Shown here: positions 1 to 8,523 of the stretch, one piece after another
Layout: each line of letters begins with the position of its first letter
How positions within the stretch are numbered: position 1 is the stretch's first letter
Notes under the pieces: generated by a model
The model's input: the letters and a program-made list of their open reading frames with translations, nothing else
Told to the model about the DNA's origin: nothing
The model's database searches: none
Position numbers and translations under genes: made by a program
Assembly (NCBI RefSeq): GCF_030708075.1
Contig: NZ_CP117982.1
Location: 841,388-905,387, forward strand
Source of the DNA: Candidatus Epulonipiscium viviparus
GTDB taxonomy: Bacteria; Bacillota; Clostridia; Lachnospirales; Cellulosilyticaceae
Length of the DNA stretch: 64,000 nucleotides
Reading direction: 5' to 3'

Positions 1-522
1 GAGGATACAAGCGCTATTATAGCATCTAATGATCCAAATTTTGACTATAATAAAATGACGGCAGAAAACTTCTCAACATCATTAGAAATAATAGAGAGTG
101 ACAAGAATATACGTACGAATTATGAACATAGAATGGATGTTATAAACGACCCTAAATTAGATCCACCATACAATTCGGAAATATATTATAATCCCAATCC
201 AGGGAATAATGATTTGTTGCTAGATTTGATGGATCAACAAAATAATCAGGATGTTTTTAGCCAAGGTACGCCAACAGACTATATGATTTCTATATTTAGT
301 GCGATGGGAGTTAATGCCAGTGAAGCACAGATGTATGCCAAAACTCAAAGCAATATAATATCGGAAATTGAAAATCAGAGAATGGCAGTTTCTGGGGTTG
401 ACAATAACGAAGAGTTTATGAATTTGATTAAATACAATATGGCGTATCAGATATCGGCAAAAGTTATGTCTACGCTGGATAACATATATGATATTACAAT
501 AAACAGGATGGGTAGCTGGTAA
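1..522 (+). CDS. flgK: Flagellar hook-associated protein 1 (FlgK), C-terminal part
   Basis: The reading frame is open from base 1, so the gene begins upstream of the window; 173 residues are visible. The last 50 or so residues (SGVDNNEEFMNLIKYNMAYQ and on to ITINRMG) are the characteristic FlgK C-terminal helix that packs in the D0 core of the hook-filament junction. FlgK is the first junction protein between hook and filament and is exported by the flagellar type III apparatus. flgL follows after 15 bases, as is usual. The identification rests on this C-terminal signature and the gene order; the middle part here (Asn- and Asp-rich) is not diagnostic. Confidence 0.88.
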   Translation, partial: EDTSAIIASNDPNFDYNKMTAENFSTSLEIIESDKNIRTNYEHRMDVINDPKLDPPYNSEIYYNPNPGNNDLLLDLMDQQNNQDVFSQGTPTDYMISIFSAMGVNASEAQMYAKTQSNIISEIENQRMAVSGVDNNEEFMNLIKYNMAYQISAKVMSTLDNIYDITINRMGSW

Positions 523-537
523 TAGGGGGACAATAAT

Positions 538-1683
538 ATGAGCATGAGAATAACTAATAATATGGTACAGTATGGCGCAATGAATGCACTGTTTAACAAT
601 ATGGAGCAATTAGACAAAATATATATGCAAATGAGTACATTAAAAAAAATAGAGCGTCCATCTGATGATCCGATAATAGCAGGTCGTTCGTTAAAACTGA
701 GAATTGATGTAACAGAAGCGGAGCAATATGAGCAAAATACTAAAGAGGCAATGAGTTGGATGGAAATCTCTGATGGCGCTATCTCTAACATGGAAGAGAT
801 TTTAAAAGAAGTGAAGACGCGACTAAACCAAGCATCAACAGGAGCATTGACTCAAGAAGATAAAGAGAAGATTCTGTCTGATATATTGCAGCTATCGGAG
901 CAAATTAAAGATGAGTTAAATACATCGTACGCAGGACGGTTTGTATTTTCGGGGCATAAAATTGATCAGCCAGTTTACTATGATGTAGATACTACTTTGA
1001 CAAAAGATATTACCAGCTCTATAGATATCCAATTATCAGAAGATATGAAGGTTGGAATAAATGGATTAACTTTAACTTCACCTATGGTTGTACCAAAGGC
1101 GACGACATTAGGAGGAACACCATATGCCGCGGGAGAGGAAGTTCCGGCAAACACAATATTTAACCCAGGAGAGGTTGTTCCTAAGGGATCGTTTATTCCG
1201 AAAGGAACTGTGTTCACAGCAGAGACAGAAATTCCAGCCAGTACTGCAAATCCCGATGTTGTAGGTAATACGGCAGATCAGGATATTAGATATGAAATTG
1301 GCGTTGGGATCGAGCTAGAAATTAACGAAACACACCTGAGTGATATTTTTGTAGGAAACTATGAAAAAGTTGTAGATAATATCGTAGAGGCAGTGGAGAT
1401 GGATGATATAGAAAGATTATCTGCTCTTATAGAAGATATTGACAAGACAAGAAGTGCTCTTTCGGAACGTATGGCAGATGGAGGAAGTAGGCAGGTGAGG
1501 TTGGAAATGACTCAGAGGAAAATGGCAGAGGATCAGGTAACTTTTACAGAGTTGCTATCAGAGACAGAAGATGTGGATATAGAAGAGATATTTGTGGAAT
1601 TTAATGCACAAATGATGGTTTACCAAAGTGCACTAAAAGCATCTTCTCAGGTAGTAATGAATACTTTAGCCGACTATATCTAA
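538..1683 (+). CDS. flgL: Flagellar hook-associated protein 3 (FlgL)
   Basis: 381 residues, second junction protein between hook and filament. The N-terminus (MRITNNMVQYGAMNALFNNM, then IERPSDDPIIAGRSLKLR) and C-terminus (FNAQMMVYQSALKASSQVVM) match the flagellin-like D0/D1 coiled coil of FlgL. A GGGGG Shine-Dalgarno at 525-529 favours the ATG at 538; a second ATG lies at 544. Residues about 180-245 form an insert rich in Pro, Gly, Thr and Val with repeated PGEVVP/PKG-type turns, which probably forms a surface domain. The gene directly follows flgK and is closed by a strong terminator. Confidence 0.93.
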   Translation: MSMRITNNMVQYGAMNALFNNMEQLDKIYMQMSTLKKIERPSDDPIIAGRSLKLRIDVTEAEQYEQNTKEAMSWMEISDGAISNMEEILKEVKTRLNQASTGALTQEDKEKILSDILQLSEQIKDELNTSYAGRFVFSGHKIDQPVYYDVDTTLTKDITSSIDIQLSEDMKVGINGLTLTSPMVVPKATTLGGTPYAAGEEVPANTIFNPGEVVPKGSFIPKGTVFTAETEIPASTANPDVVGNTADQDIRYEIGVGIELEINETHLSDIFVGNYEKVVDNIVEAVEMDDIERLSALIEDIDKTRSALSERMADGGSRQVRLEMTQRKMAEDQVTFTELLSETEDVDIEEIFVEFNAQMMVYQSALKASSQVVMNTLADYI

Positions 1684-1707
1684 AATATAATAAAACTTTT
1701 AATCTGC

Positions 1708-1735
1708 AAAGGGCGTATACTGCGTCCTTTTTTTT
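1708..1735 (+). terminator. Intrinsic terminator after flgL
   Basis: Stem AAAGGGCG (1708-1715) pairs with CGTCCTTT (1723-1730, one G-U), loop of 7, then a T run. It separates flgK-flgL from fliW-csrA. Confidence 0.85.
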
Positions 1736-1774
1736 GTTATACTAATAAATAAAGCAACACAGAAAGGGATGACT

Positions 1775-2173
1775 ATGGAAAAGATCATTAGGTTTAATAA
1801 AGGGATATTAGGTTTTGAGGAGTATAAGGATTATTTGATTTTGGAGGATGAAAGCAATAGACTATATTATTTGCAAGTAAAAGAAGAGCCACGAATAGAG
1901 TTTATTATATTGTCACCGAGTTTGTTTAAGTTAGAATATAGTCCAGAAATTAATGAAGAATATTTTGAAGAGGTGGATGCAACGAGCGAAGATGAGTTAA
2001 TTTTATATGTAATTGTAAAATTGGCTAAAGATGAAAATGATATAACAGTAAATATGCAAGCCCCTATACTAATTAATGTGAGCAAACGTCTGGGAACTCA
2101 GGTAATAGTGGAAGGAGAAAAATATCAGACGTGTGAAAAATTAAAAATACTGTTAGGAGGGGTTCTATGTTAA
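1775..2173 (+). CDS. fliW: Flagellar assembly factor FliW
   Basis: 132 residues. FliW binds flagellin and, when free, binds CsrA and relieves CsrA repression of flagellin translation. The N-terminal IIRFNKGILGFEEYKDYLI and the later ILINVSKRLGTQVIVEG are family signatures. I chose the ATG at 1775 because AAAGGG (1763-1768) is then 6 bases upstream; the ATG at 1769 would abut it. The end overlaps the start of csrA by 7 bases, so translation of the two partners is probably coupled. Confidence 0.95.
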   Translation: MEKIIRFNKGILGFEEYKDYLILEDESNRLYYLQVKEEPRIEFIILSPSLFKLEYSPEINEEYFEEVDATSEDELILYVIVKLAKDENDITVNMQAPILINVSKRLGTQVIVEGEKYQTCEKLKILLGGVLC

Positions 2174-2409
2174 ATTTAACCAGAAAAGTAAATGAGGCTA
2201 TCATAATTAATGATAATATCATTATTGAAGTGTTGGAAACAAGAGAAAGTAAGGTGAAATTGGGATTGATTGCTCCGAAAAATATAAAAATATTGCGAAA
2301 GGAAGTTTATGACGAAATCATTAAAAGTAATAAATCTTCCATAAAGAATGAAAGTGAGATAGCTACGTTAAAAAATTTGCTTAGTAAAGAATCGATTCAG
2401 GAGAGTTAA
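2167..2409 (+). CDS. csrA: Carbon storage / translational regulator CsrA
   Basis: 80 residues. RNA-binding dimer that blocks ribosome binding on target mRNAs, in this lineage typically the flagellin message. The start MLNLTRKVNEAIIINDNIII and the stretch VKLGLIAPKNIKILRKEVYDEI are canonical for beta strands 1-5. The C-terminal tail (about residues 58-80) is longer and polar. The ribosome site GGAGGGG lies inside the end of fliW. Four bases separate the end of this gene from the fliB-like gene. Confidence 0.97.
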   Translation: MLNLTRKVNEAIIINDNIIIEVLETRESKVKLGLIAPKNIKILRKEVYDEIIKSNKSSIKNESEIATLKNLLSKESIQES

Positions 2410-2412
2410 GAT

Positions 2413-3579
2413 ATGATTTTACAGCCAAAACACTTTGAGAAGTTTATATGTATAGGTGCTGCGTGTAAATATAATTGTTGCCAAGGTTGGAGAATTCGGA
2501 TAGATGTGGAAACATATGCAAAATATAGAAATCTAATTGATTTTGCGCAAGAATGGCAAGATAAGATAAATTTGGATAATAAATCCATTAAACTAAAAGA
2601 AAGTAATCAAGAATGTAGTTTTTTGGGACAAGATAAGTTGTGCGAAATATATAAAAAATTGGGACCAGATAATATGCCAGAAATATGTAAGCAGTTTCCG
2701 AGATATTATAGAATTTTTGGAGATAAATGGACCCAAAGCTTGGATTTGGCGTGTATACCGGCTATAAAGTTGCTACTAACTTCTGTTGCACCAATAGAAT
2801 TTGTTTATAGTGATAAGGAAGAAAAGCCGAATGTGTATTGGATTAGACTAAAATGGGAAGATTCAAAAGTAAAAAAGTTTCATAATCAGTTAAATGAAAT
2901 CTGTATAAAAATGATCCAAGATAGAACATATTCACTGGAGGAGCGACTGCTGTGGGTAGCGAATTTTCTGGAGTATGTGGATCAAAATGAAGAAAATACA
3001 TTTGATCTAATGGATGAAGTGGTAGTAGATGATAGTGAAGATTTTATAGCGGGGAAGACAAATTTAAAAATGGCTATTTATAGCGAAATTGTTGATGATA
3101 TGTTGAAGGTATGTGGACAAAAAAATAAAGATATAATATTTAAAGATTATGAGGAAAAATTGAAATATTTCAAAATGGAGATATTAGAAAACAAAGATCA
3201 TAAACCGAAAAAGCTGTTTTATAATTTAATTAAAAATTCGAAAACTTTTGTGAATTATAAGAAGAATAAAAGTTATAATCATATAATAGAAAATTATATA
3301 GCATACAAAATGTTTGTCCAAGATTTTCCAGTAGGGGCAGCTATGACTACTGATGAGCTGCGAATGCTCTTATTTAAATTAGACATTATTAATCTAAATA
3401 TATTAGTATTGAGTTTTTATAATAAGAGTTTAGATATAGAAGAAGTTATTGTAGAAGCAATATATTTTTTTGAAAGAATTGTAATGGGAGCAAAAATATC
3501 TACTATTATGTATCCTAGTTGGAATCGTTGGTTTAAAAATAACTCATTATTTGCTACTATAAAATTTATGACAAATTAA
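2413..3579 (+). CDS. fliB: FliB-like flagellin lysine-N-methylase family protein
   Basis: 388 residues. The N-terminal 100 residues carry the Cys-rich signature of the FliB/YkgJ-like family: C13, C18, C22-C23 (CIGAACKYNCCQGW), then ECSFLG, LCEIYKKLG and EICKQFPR. FliB proteins methylate surface lysines of flagellin, probably through an Fe-S cluster. The C-terminal two thirds are helical and weakly conserved. Placement after fliW-csrA supports a flagellin target. The specific modification is inferred from family and context. Confidence 0.8.
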   Translation: MILQPKHFEKFICIGAACKYNCCQGWRIRIDVETYAKYRNLIDFAQEWQDKINLDNKSIKLKESNQECSFLGQDKLCEIYKKLGPDNMPEICKQFPRYYRIFGDKWTQSLDLACIPAIKLLLTSVAPIEFVYSDKEEKPNVYWIRLKWEDSKVKKFHNQLNEICIKMIQDRTYSLEERLLWVANFLEYVDQNEENTFDLMDEVVVDDSEDFIAGKTNLKMAIYSEIVDDMLKVCGQKNKDIIFKDYEEKLKYFKMEILENKDHKPKKLFYNLIKNSKTFVNYKKNKSYNHIIENYIAYKMFVQDFPVGAAMTTDELRMLLFKLDIINLNILVLSFYNKSLDIEEVIVEAIYFFERIVMGAKISTIMYPSWNRWFKNNSLFATIKFMTN

Positions 3580-3604
3580 CTGCCAGAAATTTGGTAGTTT
3601 TTTT
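3580..3604 (+). terminator. Intrinsic terminator after fliB
   Basis: CTGCCA (3580-3585) pairs with TGGTAG (3592-3597, one G-U), followed by seven T. Confidence 0.75.
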
Positions 3605-3606
3605 AT

Positions 3607-3636
3607 GTATAAAAATTTTAAATCTGGGCAATAACT
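3607..3636 (+). promoter_or_regulatory. Candidate sigma-F-type promoter for spoIIR
   Basis: GTATA at 3607-3611, a 15-base spacer, then GGCAATAACT at 3627-3636. This is close to the Bacillus sigma-F pattern (GYATA, then GGnnAnAnTW) with one mismatch. spoIIR is under sigma-F in Bacillus; the assignment here is by analogy. Confidence 0.35.
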
Positions 3637-3678
3637 GAAAGAGTACATAAAAATATCCAATATGAAGGAGGAGCTTGG

Positions 3679-4314
3679 ATGAAAATTGATAAACACACTG
3701 TTATTTTATCTGCTATACTGGTAATTTTATTTGGGATGGCCGTAGTATTTGATACTTTGTTGTTTGCTAAACAAGCTAGTGAACTTTTGAAAGACGATGT
3801 AATTCGCTTTCATGTGCTTGCAAACAGTGATTCAGCAGAAGATCAACAGTTAAAGGAAGAGGTTCGAGATGCTGTTATGAAATATATGGAACCATTTTTG
3901 GATACTGCAGATTCTGTTGATGAAAGTAGAAGATTACTGCTAAAAAACATAGATGCGATGCAAGCTGTTGCAGAAAATGTTGTTACTTCGCGTGATAAGA
4001 ATTATGATGTAAGAGTAGAGATAGCCCAAGTGCAGTTTCCAACAAAAAAGTATGGGGATATAATCTTTCCTGCAGGAGTTTATGAAGCCTGTCGAGTTTT
4101 AATTGGAGAGGCTTCCGGCGCAAATTGGTGGTGCGTAATGTTTCCGCCATTATGTTATGTAGATGCTTCAATGGGGGTGTTGCCTTTGGAAGGAAAAGAA
4201 GAACTTGAGAAAAACTTAACTGATGCTCAATACAAAATTGTTGCATTTCAAAAGGAAAAACCATATAAAATAAGATTTAAGCTATTAGAATGGCTAGAAG
4301 GAGTTTTGAATTAG
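3679..4314 (+). CDS. spoIIR: Stage II sporulation protein R (SpoIIR)
   Basis: 211 residues. SpoIIR is made in the forespore, exported to the intermembrane space, and triggers SpoIIGA to process pro-sigma-E in the mother cell. An N-terminal membrane or signal segment (about 9-30) is followed by the signature VIRFHVLANSDSAEDQQLK and, near residue 150, GEASGANWWCVMFPPLCYVD. The ribosome site GGAGGAG precedes the ATG. The stop codon is immediately followed by the rsmA ATG, so the two are probably co-transcribed. Confidence 0.96.
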   Translation: MKIDKHTVILSAILVILFGMAVVFDTLLFAKQASELLKDDVIRFHVLANSDSAEDQQLKEEVRDAVMKYMEPFLDTADSVDESRRLLLKNIDAMQAVAENVVTSRDKNYDVRVEIAQVQFPTKKYGDIIFPAGVYEACRVLIGEASGANWWCVMFPPLCYVDASMGVLPLEGKEELEKNLTDAQYKIVAFQKEKPYKIRFKLLEWLEGVLN

Positions 4315-5166
4315 ATGAATAAGATTGCTACACCAGGAGGTACCAAGGCGGTACTATCGAAATATCCATTTATATTGAAAAAGAAATATGGACAAAATTT
4401 TTTAATAGATGAGCACGTATTAACTAAAATTATTTCTGCTGCAAATATTTCAAAAAATGATTGTGTATTGGAAATTGGCCCAGGAATAGGAAGTGTAACA
4501 CAAGAGCTTCTTGAACATGCTCAAGAAGTAATTGCAGTAGAGATAGATAAAGAATTGATTCCTATTTTGAATAATCAATTTGGTTCATACGATAATTTTG
4601 CATTAATAAATGAGGATTTTTTGAAGTTGGATTTGAAAGAAGTTTTGAAAGGAAAAACAAACATAAAAGTGGTTGCAAATTTACCATATTATATTACGAC
4701 GCCGATTATTATGGCGCTCTTAGAAAGTGAATTACCATTTATTAATATAACTGTGATGGTACAAAAAGAGGTTGCAGACAGAATTACTGCACTTCCAGGA
4801 ACGAAGGAATATGGATCAATTTCTGCTAGTATAGCATATTATGCAAAGGTGAGATTGGTTGCAAATGTACCTATGCATTCGTTTTTGCCGCGTCCAACAG
4901 TAAATTCAGCCGTGATAGAGCTTGAGTTATATAGAAATCCGCCTGTAGATTTAAAAAATAAAGAGGTGTTTTTTAAAGTGATTAGGGCAGCATTTTCTCA
5001 AAGAAGAAAAACTATTTTGAACACGCTGTCAAATAATTTTAATATTGATAAAAAACAACTCAAAAATCTCTTGGAGGTTGCGGATATAGCAGAAAACGTT
5101 CGCGGAGAAACTTTAGGGACTAGTGAATTTGCAATTTTATCTAACTTGATTTGTTCTACTCAATAA
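4315..5166 (+). CDS. rsmA: 16S rRNA dimethyladenosine transferase RsmA/KsgA
   Basis: 283 residues. Dimethylates the two adjacent adenines of the helix-45 loop of 16S rRNA using SAM. KKKYGQNFLIDEHVL at the N-terminus, SAM motif I EIGPGIGSVTQ (about 53-63) and the catalytic NLPYYITTP (about 122-130) are all intact, as is the C-terminal FSQRRKTILNTL. The ATG directly abuts the spoIIR stop; the Shine-Dalgarno GAAGGAG lies within spoIIR. Confidence 0.97.
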   Translation: MNKIATPGGTKAVLSKYPFILKKKYGQNFLIDEHVLTKIISAANISKNDCVLEIGPGIGSVTQELLEHAQEVIAVEIDKELIPILNNQFGSYDNFALINEDFLKLDLKEVLKGKTNIKVVANLPYYITTPIIMALLESELPFINITVMVQKEVADRITALPGTKEYGSISASIAYYAKVRLVANVPMHSFLPRPTVNSAVIELELYRNPPVDLKNKEVFFKVIRAAFSQRRKTILNTLSNNFNIDKKQLKNLLEVADIAENVRGETLGTSEFAILSNLICSTQ

Positions 5167-5220
5167 ACTAATTCATATATATGTAATATTAAGTGATTAT
5201 AATGTAAAGGAGAGCGAGTT

Positions 5221-6975
5221 ATGTCCGCAAATACTTTTATTAATCTAGAAGAAAACATCAGTGGTTATTCTAATAATGGAAAGCCTGTAACAGGTCATAT
5301 TACTATTGGAATGCCTGGTCGAGTGAAATTATATGTAGACAATTTAAAAGATTCTGAGACAAATAATTATGTCTGTTATCTTATGAGTAAATCGCAAAAT
5401 AAAGCTGTACGATTAGGAGAGCTAACTAAGCCTAGCCAAAATAAGCAATCAACGTTTAAAATAGACCTAAAGGATATTGGCGGAAAAGGCTTGGTGCGAC
5501 AAGATATTGATGGAGTTGCTGTAGTTATTGAAGGAGTGAGTATAGGAAATACACAAATTGTTCTTACCGGTTTTGGGGGAGCTACATACTCACCTTCTCC
5601 ATTAATACAACGTGCTTTGCCAAAACCAGCTAATGCAGATGAGACAAGATATAAAAGGGAAAATACTGGAAAATATGTCGAAACGACAAAAGTAGAGAAG
5701 ACATTGACACCTAAAGAAAGTGTTGCAGTAGATAAAAACAATAAAGTATTAAACACTGCTAGTCCGGCTAGCAATATTCAGGGAGCAATCAATGAGGTAG
5801 ATAAAATTTTAGGAATAAACCAAGCTGACAAAAAAATAGAAGATATAATAGTACAAGGTGCAGACGTCGCGATAAAAGAAATAGATAATAATACTGATAT
5901 GATTGTTAATGATATAAAAAAGGCAATTGCATTAGAGGTTGAAAATCAAGAAAAAGATGGCAATATGAAAGTGCTTGATGTTAAGCATTTGATAGAAGAA
6001 GGAATTCAAAAGAAGATTAAGTATTTGCTAGAAAGTAATCAATCAAACGAATTAACTGAATTGATAGGAAAAGTCGTAAAAGAATTGGTATGCGACGGAA
6101 AATTGGTGTGTGATCCACCGCCTGATGCTAACAAAAAAATAATAGACGACCCTACAATTATGCCGGCATCAAAAACAAGTCCAATGATGCATATACCTGG
6201 TATGTCTTCTGTAGAAGAGCAAATTTTGATGCACGTAAAACAAATGGCTGATAAGTTAGAAAATTTTGAAAATAAGAGTGTTAATGCTGGATTTAAATTA
6301 GATGATATTATTTCGATATCAGAAAAAATAGAAAATTTGGTAAAAACATTAAATTTATCAATGCCAACCCCGGCGCTACAGCATGAAGTGAATGTTGAAC
6401 CGGTTGTGATGCCTGCAACAGATTTGACAGCAGTAGAAGCAATGGATTCATTGAAAATAGCGAAGCCAGTTGCATCAGGTGCAACACCAATGACTTCATC
6501 AGAAATAGTAAAGCCGATAGCTCCGGCAGCAACACCAATGGCTCCGTTAGAAATGGCAAAGCCGGCAGCAACACCAATGGCTCCGTTAGAAATGGCAAAG
6601 CCGACAACTCCGGCAGCAACACCAATGACTCCGTTAGAAATGGCAAAGCCGACAACTCCGGCAGCAACACCAATGGCTCCGTTAGAAATGGCAAAGCCGA
6701 CAACTCCGGCAGCAACACCAATGACTCCGCTAGAAATGGCAAAGCCGACAACTCCTGCAGCAACACCAATGGCTCCGTTAGAAATGGCAAAGCCGACAGC
6801 TCCTGCAGCAACACCAATGACTCCGTTAGAAATGGCAAAGCCGACAACTCCGGCAGCAACACCAATGACTCCGTTAGAAATGGCAAAGCCGACAACTCCG
6901 GCAGCAACACCAATGACTCCGTTAGAAATGGCAAAGCCGACAACACCGGCAGCAACACCAATGAGCAACCGCTAG
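5221..6975 (+). CDS. Repeat-bearing protein of unknown function, 5' segment (frame broken)
   Basis: 584 residues before a stop. The first 130 or so residues (about 5-130) look like a beta-rich domain of the kind found at the N-terminus of some uncharacterised clostridial proteins that also carry the C-terminal domain seen at 7862-8437. A charged helical linker follows (about 170-395), then a Pro/Ala/Thr/Met-rich block of some ten PLEMAKP-type 16-residue repeats (from about residue 440). At 6963-6971 two extra bases relative to the repeat unit throw the frame into a stop; the repeat continues in another frame. No signal peptide. Function unknown; I read it as one gene spanning 5221-8437. Confidence 0.6.
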   Translation: MSANTFINLEENISGYSNNGKPVTGHITIGMPGRVKLYVDNLKDSETNNYVCYLMSKSQNKAVRLGELTKPSQNKQSTFKIDLKDIGGKGLVRQDIDGVAVVIEGVSIGNTQIVLTGFGGATYSPSPLIQRALPKPANADETRYKRENTGKYVETTKVEKTLTPKESVAVDKNNKVLNTASPASNIQGAINEVDKILGINQADKKIEDIIVQGADVAIKEIDNNTDMIVNDIKKAIALEVENQEKDGNMKVLDVKHLIEEGIQKKIKYLLESNQSNELTELIGKVVKELVCDGKLVCDPPPDANKKIIDDPTIMPASKTSPMMHIPGMSSVEEQILMHVKQMADKLENFENKSVNAGFKLDDIISISEKIENLVKTLNLSMPTPALQHEVNVEPVVMPATDLTAVEAMDSLKIAKPVASGATPMTSSEIVKPIAPAATPMAPLEMAKPAATPMAPLEMAKPTTPAATPMTPLEMAKPTTPAATPMAPLEMAKPTTPAATPMTPLEMAKPTTPAATPMAPLEMAKPTAPAATPMTPLEMAKPTTPAATPMTPLEMAKPTTPAATPMTPLEMAKPTTPAATPMSNR

Positions 6976-7010
6976 AAATGGCAAAGCCGGCAGCTCCTGC
7001 AGCAACACCA
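6541..7010 (+). repeat. 48-bp in-frame tandem repeat
   Basis: About ten copies encode (A/T)PLEMAKPTTPAATPM, differing mainly in Ala/Thr at two places; the first unit is 9 bases shorter. The array ends with a 2-base length change near 6964 that breaks the frame. Because the unit is a multiple of three, the other strand is also open here; those readings are artefacts. Confidence 0.95.
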
Positions 7011-7871
7011 ATGACAACAACTTCACCGGAAATAATGCCTGATATTCCAGCGGCAAATCCAGAAATGGTTCAAATAACACCATTAGTTAAACCGGAGAGA
7101 GTACAAACGACGCCATTAGTCAAACCAGAAATATCGGGTATTAACTTAGAAGATATTATAGAGTTTACAAACCTAATTAAAGGATTGATTGGTGATAAGT
7201 CAAAGTCTAATGATAAGAAGGTTGATTTTCAAGAAATTTTGAATATAGTAAGTGCAGTAACAAAATCAGATCAAACAAGTGAAAATACAACAATTGATCC
7301 CAAGGTAGTTGAAAATGCAAATGAAATAATTCGAGATCTTGTGAGTCAAAAGCCAGTTTCTGCAGGTGCAAATGCTGAAAACGCAGATTGTGGATGCGAT
7401 AAGTCGGGAAAGACTGTTGATGAACAATTTAGTGAGGCAATGAATTTTTTAATCAAAACATTCCAGAATAAAAAGGATGTTGAACCCAAAGAAGGCGATG
7501 TAGGATTTTTAAAAGATCAGATAAATGCTAAATCTGGGTTAGATAAAAAGGCAGAAATAGAGACATTGATACAGACAACATTAAATAAAGATAATAAGAA
7601 AGTAGATATTGAATTGGAAAATTTGCTAAAAAGGATAGAAGCCTTTAAAAAAGCGAATCATATGAATGCAATGCAACCGAAAACGGAAAGACCAGAAAAA
7701 ATTGTGGGTAAGTATGAAAATAATCCTGTAGTAATAAAAGATAACAATAAGACTATAGAGCCACACATTAACATTGCAGTTGTTCCAATAGAAGTGGGAA
7801 ATATAGGAATAGGAGACAATAAAACAATAAACGTCGAAGATAATGCATTGGTAAAAAAAAATTTAATTTAG
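6978..7871 (+). CDS. Repeat-bearing protein of unknown function, middle segment
   Basis: Continues the same protein in a shifted frame: the codons just upstream of the ATG at 6978 already read Pro-Leu-Glu, the repeat sequence. There is no ribosome site, so it is unlikely to start independently. It holds the last repeat unit, Pro/Val-rich linkers, an acidic helical region and one CGCDK motif (near residue 137). It ends at a TAG just after a run of nine A (7853-7861); the heptamer A AAA AAA is in the correct phase for a -1 shift into the next segment. Confidence 0.55.
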   Translation: MAKPAAPAATPMTTTSPEIMPDIPAANPEMVQITPLVKPERVQTTPLVKPEISGINLEDIIEFTNLIKGLIGDKSKSNDKKVDFQEILNIVSAVTKSDQTSENTTIDPKVVENANEIIRDLVSQKPVSAGANAENADCGCDKSGKTVDEQFSEAMNFLIKTFQNKKDVEPKEGDVGFLKDQINAKSGLDKKAEIETLIQTTLNKDNKKVDIELENLLKRIEAFKKANHMNAMQPKTERPEKIVGKYENNPVVIKDNNKTIEPHINIAVVPIEVGNIGIGDNKTINVEDNALVKKNLI

Positions 7872-8437
7872 ACAGAGACGAAATTTTGATTGAATTTGAT
7901 GAAGAAGAGACAGAATGGGATGATGATGAACCGCTAGATGACCTAGCATCATTGTATAAAATTAGTAAGGCAGTTGATATGGATGAATTAGATGAATTAG
8001 AAATGCTTGATGTTGCTGAAGATATGAAAGATGATTTAGACAGTAATTTTAGAGATATAGTTGTCAAAGATGAGGTTGAAACATATAAAGGTGAATTTGA
8101 TCAATTGAATTATTTGATGAAAAACAAGTTGAAGGCGGTACCATTTGACGGGCAATTTCCTGTAGATTGGGTAACAGTAATGCAAAGTGATTTATTGACA
8201 TTACCTCAAATAAATGCAGAGTGGTTAAAGCAAGTAAAAAACATAAAGTCCTATAATTATTTTATATTGGGCAAAGATCAAGAACGAAATCAATTTTATG
8301 TTGGAATTCCAGCACTTGTATTTAAAAGTCAGAAAAAATTTCCAAAAGTTGACAATATTATAGAATTTGTGTTAAAGCAGCCTAAATCATCAAGATCAAC
8401 CTGGTCTGGAAACGGATATTGGATAGCAACAATATAA
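7862..8437 (+). CDS. C-terminal domain of the same unknown protein
   Basis: Open from just after the A9 run; a -1 ribosomal shift or one extra A in the transcript gives Lys-Lys-Lys-Phe-Asn-Leu-Asp and joins it to the upstream segment. The only candidate internal start is a TTG at 7886 without a ribosome site. After an acidic stretch (DEEETEWDDDE) there is a compact domain of about 110 residues with DWVTV, LPQINAEWLKQVKNIKSYNY, YVGIPALVF and a final GYWIATI. It resembles the C-terminal domain of uncharacterised clostridial proteins (GVPG ... GYWY pattern), where it is paired with the N-terminal domain seen at 5221. Confidence 0.55.
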   Translation, partial: FNLDRDEILIEFDEEETEWDDDEPLDDLASLYKISKAVDMDELDELEMLDVAEDMKDDLDSNFRDIVVKDEVETYKGEFDQLNYLMKNKLKAVPFDGQFPVDWVTVMQSDLLTLPQINAEWLKQVKNIKSYNYFILGKDQERNQFYVGIPALVFKSQKKFPKVDNIIEFVLKQPKSSRSTWSGNGYWIATI

Positions 8438-8489
8438 GAAATATTATTGGGTCGTGCATTTGTAATGTGCGGCTCTATTTGTATTTGAA

Positions 8490-8515
8490 GACTAATACAT
8501 CTAAACGTATTAGCC
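8490..8515. terminator. Hairpin between convergent genes
   Basis: CTAATAC (8492-8498) pairs with GTATTAG (8507-8513). There is no clear T run in either direction; a possible bidirectional terminator between the repeat gene and relA. Confidence 0.35.
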
Positions 8516-8523
8516 TCATTGTT

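Noticed and set aside
6039..6968. Long minus-strand open frames across the 48-bp repeat block
   Set aside because: The repeat unit is a multiple of three with no stop on either strand; no ribosome site; low-complexity product.
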